64,000 nt of DNA from Gordonia sp. OPL2 (GCF_003797825.1 NZ_RKME01000001.1:186001-250000), one strand, 5' to 3'. Counted from the first letter of the stretch, positions 12,261-23,488 are shown. Made by a program: numbers and translations. The notes: generated by a model from the sequence alone, not told the origin.

Positions 12261-12575
12261 GTGGCCCTTCCCCAGTTGACAGACGAGCAGCGCGCTGCCG
12301 CGTTGGAGAAGGCAGCTGCCGCTCGGCGGGCCCGCGCCGAGCTCAAGGAGCGCCTGAAGCGCGGCGGCACCGACCTCAAGCAGGTCCTCAAGGACGCCGA
12401 GAACGACGAGATCCTGGGCAAGATGAAGGTCTCCGCCCTGCTCGAGGCCCTGCCCAAGGTCGGCAAGGTCAAGGCGCAGGAGATCATGACCGAGCTGGAG
12501 ATCGCCCCGACCCGCCGTCTGCGCGGCCTCGGCGACCGCCAGCGTAAGGCTCTGCTCGAGAAGTTCAGCTCCTGA
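12261..12575 (+). CDS. mihF: Integration host factor, actinobacterial type (mIHF)
   Basis: Nucleoid-associated DNA-binding and DNA-bending protein unrelated to proteobacterial IHF. 104 aa: basic helical N-terminus (ALPQLTDEQRAAALEKAAAA), then the helix-two-turn-helix/HhH-like core VSALLEALPKVGKVKAQEIM and ELEIAPTRRLRGLGDRQ. Start is GTG 12261 after GGAGG at 12250-12254. Gmk follows 45 nt downstream, the conserved mihF-gmk-rpoZ order of mycobacteria (Rv1388-Rv1390). Confidence 0.95.
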   Translation: MALPQLTDEQRAAALEKAAAARRARAELKERLKRGGTDLKQVLKDAENDEILGKMKVSALLEALPKVGKVKAQEIMTELEIAPTRRLRGLGDRQRKALLEKFSS

Positions 12576-12620
12576 TCGAGCAGGAGACCGAGGCAGCGTG
12601 ACAACGGCACAGGTTCGGCG

Positions 12621-13265
12621 GTGACGACACCGCCGCAGCAGCCGCGATCCACACGCACGAGGGGCCGACTGATCGTTCTGGTCGGCCCCTCGGCCGTGGG
12701 GAAATCCACTGTGGTCGCCAAGGTGCGGGAACTGATTCCCCGGATGCACTTCAGCGTGTCGGCGACGACACGATCACCACGTCCGGGGGAGATCGACGGC
12801 CGCGACTATCACTTCGTGAGCCCGGACGAGTTCGACCGCATGATTGCCGACGACGAGCTCCTCGAGTGGGCCGAGATCCACGGCGGACTGCAACGCTCGG
12901 GGACGCCGCTGGCCCCGGTCGTCGAGGCACTCGAGCAGGGCAGACCCGTTCTCGTCGAGGTGGACCTGGTCGGTGCCCGCAACGTCGTACGACGTCTGCC
13001 GGAAGCGATCAGCGTGTTTCTCGCGCCGCCGAGCTGGGACGAACTGGTCGCCCGACTGACCGGTCGTGGCACCGAAACCGCCGATGCGGTTGCCCGACGT
13101 CTCGACACCGCGCGCACGGAGATGGCCGCCCAACACGAGTTCGACCACGTGCTCGTCAACCACGAAGTCGACCAGGTGGCCTCGGAGTTGGTATCCTTGC
13201 TGGTCGGGTCCGATGAATCGTCCTCGCAGCCGACGTCCACCCGCCAGTCGACCTCAGACGTCTAG
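12621..13265 (+). CDS. gmk: Guanylate kinase
   Basis: Phosphorylates GMP to GDP. P-loop GPSAVGKST begins at about residue 22 after a short basic N-terminus; GMP-binding segments [23 protein letters not shown] ([17 protein letters not shown]) and LEWAEIHG are present. The lid/C-terminal part [21 protein letters not shown] is conserved. 214 aa with a Ser/Thr-rich tail of about 18 residues. Start GTG 12621 has only a weak RBS; it is placed by family alignment. Confidence 0.94.
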   Translation: MTTPPQQPRSTRTRGRLIVLVGPSAVGKSTVVAKVRELIPRMHFSVSATTRSPRPGEIDGRDYHFVSPDEFDRMIADDELLEWAEIHGGLQRSGTPLAPVVEALEQGRPVLVEVDLVGARNVVRRLPEAISVFLAPPSWDELVARLTGRGTETADAVARRLDTARTEMAAQHEFDHVLVNHEVDQVASELVSLLVGSDESSSQPTSTRQSTSDV

Positions 13266-13688
<423 letters not shown>

Positions 13689-13705
13689 AACCGCGGGCGC
13701 GGGGC

Positions 13706-14983
13706 ATGGCGACAGCGGGAACGAGCACACCGGGGACGCACCGCCGCCGAGTCCTCGTGGGCGTCGGAGGCGGGATAGCGGCCTACAAGGTCTGCTCCGT
13801 GATCCGGCACTTCACCGAGGCCGGGCACGACGTCCGGGTGGTCCCGACGAGATCCGCGCTGAAATTCATCGGCGCGGCGACCTTCGAGGCCTTGTCCGGT
13901 AACCCGGTCACCACCGAGGTCTTCGACGACGTCGACCAGGTCGCACACGTCCGGCTCGGCCAGGGCGCCGACCTCGTCGTCATCGCGCCGACCACCGCTG
14001 ATCTGATGGCGCGTGCCGCGTCCGGTCGCGCCGACGACCTGCTGACGGCATCACTGCTCACCGTCCGATGTCCCGTCCTGTTCGTGCCGGCGATGCACAC
14101 CGAGATGTGGGAGCACCCCGCGACGCAGGCCAACGTGGCGACTCTGCGGGAGCACGGCTCGACCGTGATGACTCCGGCGTCCGGTCGGCTGACCGGCACC
14201 GACAGCGGTCCGGGACGGCTGCCCGATCCTCAGGAGATCGCCATGATCGGCGAACTGCTGCTCGAACGCGCCGACGCCCTTCCGTACGACCTGTCCGGAT
14301 GTCGGGTCGTGATCAGCGCGGGCGGTACTCGCGAACCCCTCGACCCGGTCCGCTACCTCGGCAATCGCAGCTCCGGCAAACAGGGCTTCGCACTTGCCCG
14401 CGCCGCCGCTCAGCGCGGTGCGACGGTCACCGTGGTCGCCGGTTCCACCGCCGACCCGGGTGACCCTGCCGGCGTCGACATCGTCCGGGTGGCCAGTGCC
14501 CAGGAGCTGTCCGACGAGATGACCAAACGCGCTGCCGAGGCGGACGTCGTCATCATGGCGGCCGCGGTCGCCGACTTCCGGCCCGTCGCGGTCGCGGAGT
14601 CGAAGATCAAGAAGGGCGAGGCGGGTCCCGCTCCCATCGAACTCACCACGAACCCCGACATCCTGCGCGGCCTCGTGGAGAGCCGCGAGGCCGGGCGCAT
14701 CCCCGCCGAGACCGTCATCGTGGGGTTCGCCGCCGAGACCGGGGACGATACCGGTGGTGTCCTCGACCACGGTCGCGCCAAATTGCGCCGCAAGGGGTGT
14801 GATCTGCTCGTCGTGAACGCCGTCGGCGACGGCAAGGCGTTCGGCACCGAGGACAACACCGGTTGGCTGCTGTCCGCCACGGGCACCGAGACGGCGTTGC
14901 CGCTCGGCTCGAAAACGCTCATGTCGAGCAGAATCCTTGACGAGGTCCGCGCATTGGTGCCAGATGAACGGGTCACCGACTGA
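13706..14983 (+). CDS. coaBC: Bifunctional phosphopantothenoylcysteine decarboxylase / phosphopantothenate-cysteine ligase
   Basis: Two consecutive steps of coenzyme A synthesis. The N-terminal CoaC flavoprotein (about 1-190) starts RRVLVGVGGGIAAYKVC, has the active-site His in QVAHVRLGQGADLVVIAPTT and the substrate motif PAMHTEMWEHPA. The C-terminal CoaB ligase (about 195-425) has VVISAGGTREPLDPVRYLGN with SSGKQGFALA, and the dimer/CTP region KKGEAGPAPIELTTNPDIL and KLRRKGCDLLVVNAV. 425 aa, normal for the fused enzyme. It follows rpoZ by 17 nt. Confidence 0.95.
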   Translation: MATAGTSTPGTHRRRVLVGVGGGIAAYKVCSVIRHFTEAGHDVRVVPTRSALKFIGAATFEALSGNPVTTEVFDDVDQVAHVRLGQGADLVVIAPTTADLMARAASGRADDLLTASLLTVRCPVLFVPAMHTEMWEHPATQANVATLREHGSTVMTPASGRLTGTDSGPGRLPDPQEIAMIGELLLERADALPYDLSGCRVVISAGGTREPLDPVRYLGNRSSGKQGFALARAAAQRGATVTVVAGSTADPGDPAGVDIVRVASAQELSDEMTKRAAEADVVIMAAAVADFRPVAVAESKIKKGEAGPAPIELTTNPDILRGLVESREAGRIPAETVIVGFAAETGDDTGGVLDHGRAKLRRKGCDLLVVNAVGDGKAFGTEDNTGWLLSATGTETALPLGSKTLMSSRILDEVRALVPDERVTD

Positions 14984-15041
14984 TCGGACACTGCGTCGTC
15001 GGCGGCACACGGCCCGCGTCCGTGACGTCGGGGCCGGTGTG

Positions 15042-15047
15042 TACTTT
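15042..15047 (+). promoter_or_regulatory. Candidate -10 element of metK
   Basis: TACTTT fits TANNNT and lies 115 nt upstream of the metK ATG in the 178-bp coaBC-metK gap. No strong -35. I looked for SAM-riboswitch conserved cores in the remaining leader and did not find one. Confidence 0.3.
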
Positions 15048-15161
15048 GGAACGCGTTCACCGGGGGCGATCCCGGGGTGCGAGACAATCCACCACCAGAG
15101 ACAATCAACGGCACACGCTGCCACCGCCCGCACGGGCCCGGAAAGAGCCTGAGAGGATCAG

Positions 15162-16373
15162 ATGTCCACCTCTGCGTCACGCCTGTTCACCAGCGAATCC
15201 GTCACCGAGGGACACCCCGACAAGATCTGTGACGCGATCAGTGACTCGATCCTGGACGCGATGCTCGCCGATGACCCGAAGGCCCGCGTGGCCGTGGAGA
15301 CACTCGTCACGACCGGACAGGTCCACGTGGCCGGTGAGGTCACCACCACCGCCTACGTCGACATCCCCGGCATCGTCCGCGCCAAGATCCTCGACATCGG
15401 CTACGACTCGTCGACCAAGGGCTTCGACGGCGCATCGTGCGGCGTCAACGTGGCCATCGGGGCGCAGTCGCCCGACATCGCCGGCGGTGTCTTCACCTCC
15501 CACGAGAGTCGCAGCGGCATCTCCGAGGACGAGATCGACAGTCAGGGTGCCGGCGACCAGGGCCTCATGTTCGGCTACGCGACCGACGAGACCCCGGAGC
15601 TCATGCCGGTCCCGATCGCCCTGGCGCACCGCCTGTCCCGCCGCCTGACCGAGGTCCGCAAGTCCGGTGTCCTGCCGTATCTGCGGCCGGACGGCAAGAC
15701 GCAGGTCACCATCGAGTACGACGGCGACAAGCCGGTTCGCCTCGACACTGTCGTCGTCTCCACGCAGCACGCCGCCGACATCGACCTCGACAACATGCTC
15801 ACCCCCGACATCCGCAGCAAGGTGTTGGACTCGGTGCTCGCCGAACTGTCGCTCCCCACCCTCGACACCTCCGAGGTGCGCCTGCTGGTCAACCCGACCG
15901 GCAAGTTCGTGCTGGGCGGACCGATGGGCGACGCCGGCCTGACCGGGCGCAAGATCATCGTCGACACCTATGGCGGCATGGCCCGCCACGGCGGTGGCGC
16001 GTTCTCCGGCAAGGACCCGTCGAAGGTCGACCGCAGCGCCGCCTACGCGATGCGCTGGGTCGCCAAGAACGCGGTGGCCGCGGGACTGGCGGGCCGGATC
16101 GAGGTCCAGGTCGCATACGCGATCGGCAAGGCCGCCCCGGTCGGGCTGTTCGTGGAGACCTTCGGAACCGAACGTGTCGACCCGGCGATCATCGAGAAGG
16201 TCATCTCGGAGGAGTTCGACCTGCGCCCGCTGGCCATCATCCGCGACCTCGACCTGCTGCGCCCCATCTACGGCCCGACCGCCGCGTATGGTCATTTCGG
16301 CCGCACCGATGTCGACCTCCCGTGGGAGCGCACCGACCGCGCCGAGAAGCTGCGGGCGGCCGCAGGTCTCTGA
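15162..16373 (+). CDS. metK: S-adenosylmethionine synthase
   Basis: Makes AdoMet from methionine and ATP. 403 aa with the signature motifs: [15 protein letters not shown] near the N-terminus (H18, D20, K21), [16 protein letters not shown] in the central domain and [19 protein letters not shown] in the third. ATG 15162 follows GAGAGGA. PriA starts 22 nt after the stop, the same neighbour as in mycobacteria (Rv1392 region). Confidence 0.98.
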   Translation: MSTSASRLFTSESVTEGHPDKICDAISDSILDAMLADDPKARVAVETLVTTGQVHVAGEVTTTAYVDIPGIVRAKILDIGYDSSTKGFDGASCGVNVAIGAQSPDIAGGVFTSHESRSGISEDEIDSQGAGDQGLMFGYATDETPELMPVPIALAHRLSRRLTEVRKSGVLPYLRPDGKTQVTIEYDGDKPVRLDTVVVSTQHAADIDLDNMLTPDIRSKVLDSVLAELSLPTLDTSEVRLLVNPTGKFVLGGPMGDAGLTGRKIIVDTYGGMARHGGGAFSGKDPSKVDRSAAYAMRWVAKNAVAAGLAGRIEVQVAYAIGKAAPVGLFVETFGTERVDPAIIEKVISEEFDLRPLAIIRDLDLLRPIYGPTAAYGHFGRTDVDLPWERTDRAEKLRAAAGL

Positions 16374-16395
16374 TCTGCCCGAGCCGACCACCGCT

Positions 16396-18399
16396 GTGTC
16401 CACCGGGGGCGGCTCCCGTCAGCGTGCGCCGCAGTTCCCCATCGGCAAGGTGCTGCCGATGCTCGGACTGGCGCACCTCGACCGGCCATTCGACTATCTG
16501 ATCGACACCGATCAGGACGAGGCCGCGGTGCCGGGAGTCCGTGTGCGCGTTCGGTTCTCCGGCCGACTGGTCGACGGGTTCCTGCTCGAACGTGTGCAGG
16601 AGAGCGATCACACCGGGAAGCTCGGCTGGCTCGAACGCGTCGTCTCGCCCGAACCCGTGCTCGGCCCGGACCTCGCGGCTTTGTGCCGTGCGGTCGCCGA
16701 CCGATACGCCGGCACGATGTCGGACGTCATCCGTCTGGCCGTTCCGCCGCGGCATGCGCGCACCGAGAAAGAGGTTCCGCCCGAGCGCAACTCCACCGGG
16801 CCCCTGTCGCCCGATCTGTCGGCGTGGCAGGCGTACCCGGCGGCGGAGTCGTTCCTGACGTCCCTGCGGACCGGACAGCCGCGTGCCGTGTGGCAGGCGA
16901 CAGCGGGGGAGGACTGGCCCGCACGGCTGGCCGAACTCGCGGCCGCCGCAGCGGCTGCGGGGCGTGGCTCGATCATCGTGGTCCCCGATCAACGCGATCT
17001 CGACCGCCTCGAACGGGCCTGCGCGCCGCTGCTGGGCGACCGGTGTGTCACCCTTGCCGCCGGCCTGGGACCCACGGCGCGCTACCGACGATGGCTGGCC
17101 GCGCGACGTGGCAGCGCCGACGTGGTCCTCGGCACCCGCAGCGCCGTCTTCGCCCCCGTACATGACCTCGGTCTCCTCGTGGTGTGGGACGACGGCGACG
17201 ACAGCCTCAACGAACCGCGGGCGCCCTATCCGCATCCCCGGGAGGTCGCGGTCCTGCGCGCCCATCTGCAGCGCAGCGCTCTCGTGATCGGTGGATACGC
17301 CCGGACGACAGAGGCACATTCGCTCGTCACAGCCGGTTGGGCCCACGATCTGGTCGCCGCACGCACGACCGTGCGCGCCCGCACCGCACGTGTGGTCGGG
17401 CTCAGTGCCGAGGACCGGCGCGTGGCCGGCGACCCGCTGGCCCGATCGGCGCGGATACCCGGGATCGCCTTCGCCGCGGCACGGTCGGCGGTGGCCGCGG
17501 ACACGCCGGTGCTCTTCAGCGTCCCGCGACGCGGCTACATCCCGTCGGTGGCCTGCTCGCGCTGCCGGGCCCACGCCCGGTGCCGGGCCTGTCACGGTCC
17601 GCTGCAGCTCGACTCCGTCGGGGCCTTGTCCTGCCGCTGGTGCGCCCGACCCGAGATGTCGTTCCGGTGTGCCGAGTGCGGAGGGAGCGAGGTCCGCGCC
17701 CTCACCACGGGGGCCCGGCGCACCGCCGAGGAACTGGGCCGGGCGTTCGCGGGTGTCCCCATCACGACATCCGGCGGTTCCACCGTCGTCGACGAGATCG
17801 AACCCGGCGCGCGGGTCGTCGTCGCGACGCCCGGCGCCGAACCCCTGGCGCCGGGCGGCTACGGTGCGGCCGTCGTGCTCGATACGTGGGCGCAGCTCGA
17901 TCGCGCCGACCTGCGGGCCGGTGAGGACGCGGTCCGACGGTGGATGGCGATCGGATCGCTGGTACGTCCGCACGGCGACGGTGGTGCCCTGGTGATCGTC
18001 GCCGATGCCGCCCTGTTGCCGGTTCAAGCGCTGATTCGTTGGGACCCGGTGGGATTCGCCGACCAGGAACTGTCCGAGCGGATGCAGTTGGCGTTCCCGC
18101 CCGCCGTCACGATGGCATCGGTCGACGGCGCGCCCGCCACGATCACCCAGTTCGTCGACGCGGTCGACCTGCCTGCCGGCGGGGAGAAGCTGGGGCCGGT
18201 CCCGTTGCCGCCGGGGGTGCGTCCACCGGCCGGTTCTCCCGACGCGTTCGGTGATGACGTCGAACGTGTATTGCTGCGGGTCGACCGCCGAGACGGCAGG
18301 AAGCTGACCGCGGCGCTGGTCGCCGCGCAGATCGGTCGCAACACCCATCACGAGACCGGCCCGATCCGGGTGCAGGTGGATCCACCTACGATCGGATGA
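16396..18399 (+). CDS. priA: Primosomal protein N' (PriA), degenerate helicase
   Basis: Replication-restart DNA-binding protein. 667 aa from GTG 16396. The N-terminal 3'-DNA-binding domain (about 20-115) and the zinc module are intact, with all eight Cys: 387, 390, 396, 399, 413, 416, 425, 428. The helicase core has lost its ATPase motifs: the Walker A position reads ATAGEDW (about 168-174) and the DEEH box reads VVWDDGDDS (about 262-270). This is the known condition of actinobacterial PriA, which is believed to act without helicase activity. It lies between metK and fmt. The start is uncertain because there is no clear RBS. Confidence 0.9.
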   Translation: MSTGGGSRQRAPQFPIGKVLPMLGLAHLDRPFDYLIDTDQDEAAVPGVRVRVRFSGRLVDGFLLERVQESDHTGKLGWLERVVSPEPVLGPDLAALCRAVADRYAGTMSDVIRLAVPPRHARTEKEVPPERNSTGPLSPDLSAWQAYPAAESFLTSLRTGQPRAVWQATAGEDWPARLAELAAAAAAAGRGSIIVVPDQRDLDRLERACAPLLGDRCVTLAAGLGPTARYRRWLAARRGSADVVLGTRSAVFAPVHDLGLLVVWDDGDDSLNEPRAPYPHPREVAVLRAHLQRSALVIGGYARTTEAHSLVTAGWAHDLVAARTTVRARTARVVGLSAEDRRVAGDPLARSARIPGIAFAAARSAVAADTPVLFSVPRRGYIPSVACSRCRAHARCRACHGPLQLDSVGALSCRWCARPEMSFRCAECGGSEVRALTTGARRTAEELGRAFAGVPITTSGGSTVVDEIEPGARVVVATPGAEPLAPGGYGAAVVLDTWAQLDRADLRAGEDAVRRWMAIGSLVRPHGDGGALVIVADAALLPVQALIRWDPVGFADQELSERMQLAFPPAVTMASVDGAPATITQFVDAVDLPAGGEKLGPVPLPPGVRPPAGSPDAFGDDVERVLLRVDRRDGRKLTAALVAAQIGRNTHHETGPIRVQVDPPTIG

Positions 18400-18433
18400 C
18401 ACGGACAACCGTCGTCCGGAACGAAAGGGTCGC

Positions 18434-19390
18434 ATGAGGGTCGTATTCGCCGGAACCCCGGAGGTCGCGGTGCCGTCGTTGCAGCTGCTGCTGTCGTCGC
18501 CGCAGCATGACGTCGTCGGGGTCATCTCACGGCCGGACGCCGCTGCGGGACGTGGACGATCGCTGGTCCGCTCGCCGGTCGCGGCCCTCGCCGACGAGCA
18601 CGGGATCGAGGTCATCACCCCGCGCCGACTCTCCGATCCCGGTGTCCTCGACCGGTTGCGGTCGTGGCGGCCGGACTCCGGTGCGGTGGTCGCCTACGGC
18701 GGCCTCGTGCCGGCAGGTCTGTTGGATCTGCCGACCCACGGCTGGATCAACCTGCACTTCTCGGTGCTGCCGGCGTGGCGGGGTGCCGCGCCGGTACAGC
18801 ACGCGATCGCCGCGGGCGACGAGATCACCGGCGCGAGCACGTTTCTGCTGGAAGAGGGACTCGACACCGGGCCGGTCTACGGCGTGATCACCGAGACGAT
18901 CGCCCCGGCTGACACCAGCGGTGACCTGCTGGGCAGGCTGTCCGAGGCGGGCGCGCACCTACTGGTGTCCACGCTCGACGGACTCGAGTCGGGAGATCTG
19001 ACACCGGTCGCCCAGACCGCACATGGCGTCAGCCACGCGCCGAAGGTCGACGTCGACGAGGCGCGTATCCGGTGGGATCTGCCCGCCCACATCGTCGATC
19101 GGCGGGTCCGGGCACACACACCGGCGCCCGGGGCGTGGACCACGTTGGAGGGGACCCGCATCAAGCTCGGCCCGGTCACACCGCTCGCCGGCGACGATCC
19201 GACGCCCGGTGCCGCACCGGCGGATCGTCGGGCTCCGGGCTCGCTCACGGTTGCGAAGAAGACTGTCGACGTGGCGACCGCCACTCACCCGGTCCGGTTG
19301 TCCTGGGTGCAGCCACCCGGCAAGAAGGCGATGCCGGCCGCCGACTGGGCGCGCGGCGCCCGCCTGACCGACGGGACGGTGCTCGAGTGA
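18434..19390 (+). CDS. fmt: Methionyl-tRNA formyltransferase
   Basis: Formylates initiator Met-tRNA. The formyltransferase domain begins [19 protein letters not shown] and carries [19 protein letters not shown], which includes the folate/catalytic region; the C-terminal OB-like tRNA-binding domain covers about 205-318. 318 aa. ATG 18434 follows GAAAGGG. Its last four bases overlap the rsmB GTG start. Confidence 0.96.
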   Translation: MRVVFAGTPEVAVPSLQLLLSSPQHDVVGVISRPDAAAGRGRSLVRSPVAALADEHGIEVITPRRLSDPGVLDRLRSWRPDSGAVVAYGGLVPAGLLDLPTHGWINLHFSVLPAWRGAAPVQHAIAAGDEITGASTFLLEEGLDTGPVYGVITETIAPADTSGDLLGRLSEAGAHLLVSTLDGLESGDLTPVAQTAHGVSHAPKVDVDEARIRWDLPAHIVDRRVRAHTPAPGAWTTLEGTRIKLGPVTPLAGDDPTPGAAPADRRAPGSLTVAKKTVDVATATHPVRLSWVQPPGKKAMPAADWARGARLTDGTVLE

Positions 19391-20748
19391 AGCGCTCGCC
19401 GAAGACCCGCGACAAGGACGTCGACGCACCCCGCGCCGCCGCACGGGACACCCTGCGCGCCGTCCGCGAACGTGATGCCTATGCCAACCTCGTGCTGCCG
19501 AAGATGTTGCGGGAGCGAGGGATCACCGGTCGCGATGCAGCGTTGGCAACTGAACTCGCCTACGGCACCGCGCGGGCACAGGGAGTGCTGGACGCGGTGA
19601 TCTCGGCGGCGGCTCAACGGCCGATCGACGAGATCGACGGCGCCGTCCTCGACGTCCTGCGGCTCGGGGCCTATCAATTGCTGCGGACCCGGATCGGTGC
19701 GCACGCCGCGGTCTCCACATCCGTCGACCTCATCCGCTCCGAGATGGGTATGGGCCCGGCCGGATTCGTGAACGCTGTGCTGCGCAAGGTCTCCCAGCGT
19801 GACGAGGACCTGTGGATCGACGAACTCGCACCGCCGATGGCCGAGGACCTGATCGGCAACCTGGCATTCCGCTACGCACATCCGCGATGGATCGCCGAGG
19901 TGTTCGCCGACGCCCTGGGCGGGTCCGCCGGCGCGTTGCAGGCGGCGCTCGCCGCCGACGACGAGCGGCCACCCGTCCATCTCGTGGCCCGGCCGGGACT
20001 GATCACCGCCGAAGAACTCGCGCTGTCGTGTGGCGGTGACGTCGGGCGTTATTCGCCCTACTGCGTCTACCTGCCGGGTGGCGATCCGGGCGACCTCGAC
20101 GCGGTCCGCGACGGATACGCCGGCGTCCAGGACGAGGGCAGCCAGTTGGTGGGCCGCGCGCTGACCGTCGCCGACGTGGGCGACGACGGCGGCCGATGGT
20201 TGGACATGTGTGCGGGGCCAGGCGGCAAGGCCGCGTTGGTCGCGGCGATCGCCGACATCGACGGGGCCCACCTCGACGCCATCGAGGTGTCCGATCATCG
20301 GGCAGAGCTCATCCGGAAGGTCGTGCGGGACCTGCCCGTCGACGTGCTCGTCGCCGACGCGCGATCGAGTGGTGTGGAGCCCGGTTACGACCGCATCCTG
20401 CTCGACGCCCCCTGCAGTGGACTGGGCTCATTGCGGCGTCGGCCCGAGGCCCGGTGGCGGCGTGCCGCCACCGACGTGGCCGATCTCGTCGTCCTGCAAC
20501 GCGAATTGCTCACCGAGGCACTGCGTCTGGTGCGCCCGGGTGGCGTCGTCATCTACTCGACGTGCTCCCCGCATCCGGCCGAGACCACCGGCGTCGTCGC
20601 CGAGGTGCTGGCTGCACATCCCGAGGCCGAGCAGATCGACGCGCGAGGTCTCGTGCCCGCCGAGGACCTCGGCGACGGTCCGCACGTTCAGCTCTGGCCG
20701 CACGTGCACGGAACCGACGCGATGTTCCTGGCGGCCCTGCGGCGCTGA
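19387..20748 (+). CDS. rsmB: 16S rRNA m5C967 methyltransferase
   Basis: 453-aa RNA methyltransferase with an N-terminal NusB-like RNA-binding domain (about 15-150) and a C-terminal Rossmann methyltransferase. SAM-binding motif I reads [14 protein letters not shown]; the two catalytic cysteines are in [16 protein letters not shown] and [15 protein letters not shown] 19387 overlaps the fmt stop (GTGA), making fmt-rsmB a coupled pair as in many bacteria. The frame is open further upstream inside fmt, but conservation begins at the chosen start. Confidence 0.93.
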   Translation: MKRSPKTRDKDVDAPRAAARDTLRAVRERDAYANLVLPKMLRERGITGRDAALATELAYGTARAQGVLDAVISAAAQRPIDEIDGAVLDVLRLGAYQLLRTRIGAHAAVSTSVDLIRSEMGMGPAGFVNAVLRKVSQRDEDLWIDELAPPMAEDLIGNLAFRYAHPRWIAEVFADALGGSAGALQAALAADDERPPVHLVARPGLITAEELALSCGGDVGRYSPYCVYLPGGDPGDLDAVRDGYAGVQDEGSQLVGRALTVADVGDDGGRWLDMCAGPGGKAALVAAIADIDGAHLDAIEVSDHRAELIRKVVRDLPVDVLVADARSSGVEPGYDRILLDAPCSGLGSLRRRPEARWRRAATDVADLVVLQRELLTEALRLVRPGGVVIYSTCSPHPAETTGVVAEVLAAHPEAEQIDARGLVPAEDLGDGPHVQLWPHVHGTDAMFLAALRR

Positions 20749-20766
20749 GCGGCCGGTGGCGGGCCC

Positions 20767-20772
20767 TACAAT
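20767..20772 (+). promoter_or_regulatory. -10 element of rpe, leaderless arrangement
   Basis: TACAAT, close to the sigma-A consensus, sits 8 nt before the ATG at 20781. There is no RBS, so the transcript probably begins at the start codon. Confidence 0.55.
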
Positions 20773-20780
20773 CTGTGGTC

Positions 20781-21479
20781 ATGCATGCCCCCGGTGCCCC
20801 GATGATCGCCCCGTCCATCCTCTCCGCGGACTTCGCCAACCTCGCCGCGGAGGCGCGGGCCGTCGCGGGCCCCGGGGTCGACCGCGCCGACTGGCTGCAC
20901 GTGGACGTCATGGACGCGCACTTCGTCCCCAACCTGACGCTCGGTCTGCCTGTCGTGGAGAGCCTGCTGAAGGCCACCGACATCCCGATCGACTGTCACC
21001 TCATGATCGAGAATCCGGGTCGCTGGGCCCCGCCGTACGCCGAGGCCGGTGCCTACAACGTGACGTTCCACGCCGAGGCCACCGACGATCCGACCGCCGT
21101 CGCCCGCGACATCCGGGCGGCCGGATCCAAGGCCGGACTCAGCATCAAGCCCGGCACCCCCCTCGATCCGTATCTGGAGATCCTGCGCGACTTCGACACC
21201 TTGCTGATCATGAGCGTCGAACCCGGCTTCGGTGGTCAGAAGTTCATGCCGGAGGTGTTGTCGAAGGCACGGGCCATCCGGACGGTGATCGACAGCGAGG
21301 ATCTGCGGCTGCTGGTCGAGATCGACGGCGGCATCAACGCCGACACCATCGAGGAGGCCGCGGAGGCGGGCATCGACTGCTTCGTGGCCGGCTCGGCGGT
21401 TTACGGCGCGGATGACCCGGGTGCGGCCGTCGCCGCGCTGCGTGATCAGGCCGCTGCGGCACGCGCGACCGCCGGCTGA
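20781..21479 (+). CDS. rpe: Ribulose-phosphate 3-epimerase
   Basis: Interconverts ribulose-5-phosphate and xylulose-5-phosphate. 232-aa TIM barrel with the family motifs [28 protein letters not shown] (metal-binding His/Asp), [12 protein letters not shown] and [11 protein letters not shown] 20781 is favoured by the -10 box 8 nt upstream; ATG 20802 would give a shorter protein. RibD begins 4 nt after the stop, so pentose-phosphate supply and riboflavin synthesis (which uses ribulose-5-phosphate) are linked in one transcript. Confidence 0.95.
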   Translation: MHAPGAPMIAPSILSADFANLAAEARAVAGPGVDRADWLHVDVMDAHFVPNLTLGLPVVESLLKATDIPIDCHLMIENPGRWAPPYAEAGAYNVTFHAEATDDPTAVARDIRAAGSKAGLSIKPGTPLDPYLEILRDFDTLLIMSVEPGFGGQKFMPEVLSKARAIRTVIDSEDLRLLVEIDGGINADTIEEAAEAGIDCFVAGSAVYGADDPGAAVAALRDQAAAARATAG

Positions 21480-21483
21480 GATC

Positions 21484-22500
21484 GTGTCCGACGACCGGGC
21501 CCCCGACGTCGTGCGGGCGATGCACCTGGCGATCGACGAGTCCCGGCACGCGCAGGGCAAGAGCTCGCCGAACCCCCCGGTCGGCGCGATCATCCTGGCG
21601 GCCGACGGCACGATCGTGGGTCGCGGCCACACCCAGCCGCCCGGAGGTCCGCACGCCGAGGTGATGGCGCTGGCCGATGCGGGGTCAGCGGCCCGTGGCG
21701 GTACGGCGGTGGTGACCCTCGAACCCTGCGACCACACCGGCCGGACCGGCCCGTGCTCGAAGGCCCTGATCGACGCCGGCATCTCGGCCGTGTATTTCGC
21801 GTCGGACGACCCGAACCCTGCCGCCGCGGGTGGCGCGCGGACGTTGCGCGACGCCGGGGTCGCCGTCGCCGGGGGAGTGGAGGCCTCCGCGGCCGCGGCC
21901 GGCCCGCTGCGCGCCTGGCTGTTCCGGCAGCGACACGGCCGGCCGTTCGTCACCGCGAAACTCGCGTCCACGCTCGACGGGCGGATCGCGGCGCCCGACG
22001 GCACGAGCCAGTGGATCACCGGCGAACCCGCGCGGGCGCGTGCCCACCGACAGCGCGCCGCGCTCGACGCGATCGTCGTCGGGACCGGCACGGTGATCCG
22101 CGACGACCCCGCGCTCACGGCCCGGTACGACGACGGGCGGTTGCGTCCGCATCAGCCGACGCGTGTGGTCATGGGTCTGCGCGACATCCCTTCGGGCGCA
22201 CGGGTCACCGACGATTGCGCGCCGCTGCGTCATGTACGCACCCACGATCCGGCGGACGTCCTCGAGGCCCTCCGCGACTTTCTGTGGGTTCTCGTGGAGG
22301 GCGGTCCGGCGATCATCGGCGCGTTCCTCGCGGCCGGGCTGGTCGACGAGATCGAGGCCTACCTGGCACCTGTGATCCTCGGCGCAGGAGCGTCGTCGGT
22401 CGACATCGCCGGGGCACACACGTTGACCGATGCCCGGCGGTTCTCGCTCACCGCGGTCGAAACCCTGGGTGATGATGTGGTGCTGCGTCTGTCCCGCTGA
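21484..22500 (+). CDS. ribD: Bifunctional riboflavin deaminase/reductase
   Basis: Carries out the second and third steps of riboflavin synthesis from the GTP-derived pyrimidine. The N-terminal zinc deaminase (about 10-150) shows GGPHAEVMAL and LEPCDHTGRTGPCSKAL with the His/Cys/Cys zinc set. The C-terminal NADPH reductase (about 155-338) has RPFVTAKLASTLDGRIAA and VEGGPAIIGAFLAAGLVDE. 338 aa from GTG 21484. It lies upstream of the FMN riboswitch, so unlike ribE-ribBA-ribH it is not directly behind that switch. Confidence 0.95.
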   Translation: MSDDRAPDVVRAMHLAIDESRHAQGKSSPNPPVGAIILAADGTIVGRGHTQPPGGPHAEVMALADAGSAARGGTAVVTLEPCDHTGRTGPCSKALIDAGISAVYFASDDPNPAAAGGARTLRDAGVAVAGGVEASAAAAGPLRAWLFRQRHGRPFVTAKLASTLDGRIAAPDGTSQWITGEPARARAHRQRAALDAIVVGTGTVIRDDPALTARYDDGRLRPHQPTRVVMGLRDIPSGARVTDDCAPLRHVRTHDPADVLEALRDFLWVLVEGGPAIIGAFLAAGLVDEIEAYLAPVILGAGASSVDIAGAHTLTDARRFSLTAVETLGDDVVLRLSR

Positions 22501-22580
22501 TCGGACGTTCACGGTCCGGCCAGTGGCCCAACTCTCACTCCCGGAGGCGGCACCCGATGCCGCGCCGAGAACGGGCGTGC

Positions 22581-22586
22581 TAATTT
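22581..22586 (+). promoter_or_regulatory. Candidate -10 element for the riboswitch-controlled rib genes
   Basis: TAATTT fits TANNNT and an RNA starting about 8 nt downstream would begin just before the first base of the FMN riboswitch (22597). Confidence 0.45.
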
Positions 22587-22596
22587 CGATGGCAGA

Positions 22597-22747
22597 GTTC
22601 TCGGGGCGGGGTGCAATTCCCCACCGGCGGTGATGGTGTTCCCACGACCTGTGGGAGCGTCGAGCCCGCGAGCGCCTGCCACCCGGCAGGGACAGCAGAT
22701 CCGGTGTGAATCCGGAGCCGACGGTCATAGTCCGGATGTGAGAGAAC
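22597..22747 (+). ncRNA. FMN riboswitch (RFN element)
   Basis: Classical RFN element. The 5' strand of the closing stem GTTCTC (22597-22602) pairs with GAGAAC (22742-22747). Conserved core segments follow in order: GGGGCGGGGTGCAATTCCCC, ACCGGCGGTGAT, AGCCCGCGAGCG, CAGATCCGGTGTGAATCCGG, GCCGACGGTCATAGTCCGGA and TGAGAGAAC. It binds FMN and here precedes ribE by about 75 nt. The downstream structure argues for translational control. Confidence 0.96.
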
Positions 22748-22774
22748 CGGGCACCACCGACGGGCGCCCATGTC

Positions 22775-22812
22775 CCTCACATCGCTGCATGCACCGAGCG
22801 AGCTGTGAGGAG
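22775..22812 (+). promoter_or_regulatory. Shine-Dalgarno sequestering helix of the FMN riboswitch
   Basis: CCTCACA at 22775-22781 is complementary to TGTGAGG at 22804-22810, which overlaps the ribE Shine-Dalgarno GAGGAG (22807-22812). The same CTCACA can instead pair with TGTGAG at 22737-22742 in the 3' edge of the aptamer, giving two mutually exclusive folds. Confidence 0.65.
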
Positions 22813-22820
22813 AGCGCACC

Positions 22821-23488
22821 GTGTTCACCGGGATCGTCGAGGAGCTCGGCACGATCGTCCGCCGGGACGATCTGTCCGATGCGGCCCGTCTGACCGTCCG
22901 TGGCCCCCTGGTCACCAGTGATGCGAGATTCGGCGACTCGATCGCCGTCAACGGCGTGTGTCTGACCGTCGTGGAGCAGGGTCCCGACGAGTTCACCGTC
23001 GACGTGATGGCCGAGACCCTGCGACGCAGCTCCCTCGCCGATCTCACCGCGGGCAGCCCCGTCAACCTCGAACGCGCGATGGCCGCGGGCGGACGGTTCG
23101 GCGGACACATCGTGCAGGGCCACGTGGACGGTGTCGGTCGGGTCGTGGCGATCACCCCGTCCGAGCACTGGACAGTCGTGCGCATCTCCGTACCCGTGGA
23201 CCTGGCCAGGTACATCGTCGAGAAGGGTTCGATCACCGTCGACGGCGTCTCGCTGACGGTCGCCGCGCTCGGCGACGACGAGGACGGTACGTGGTTCGAG
23301 ATCTCGTTGATACCGACGACCCTGCAGGAGACCAACCTCGGATCGACCACCGTGGGAGACCCGGTGAACCTCGAGGTCGACGTGATCGCCAAGTATGTCG
23401 AACGCCTCCATCCCGCTCTGCGGGATCGGGAGGGCGCGAGCGTGCCGGGCGCAGATGACGATGGCGTGCGGGGCACGTCGGAAGTGAA

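Noticed and set aside
14984..15161. SAM riboswitch before metK
   Set aside because: The gap contains a small GC hairpin but none of the conserved cores of the SAM riboswitch classes.
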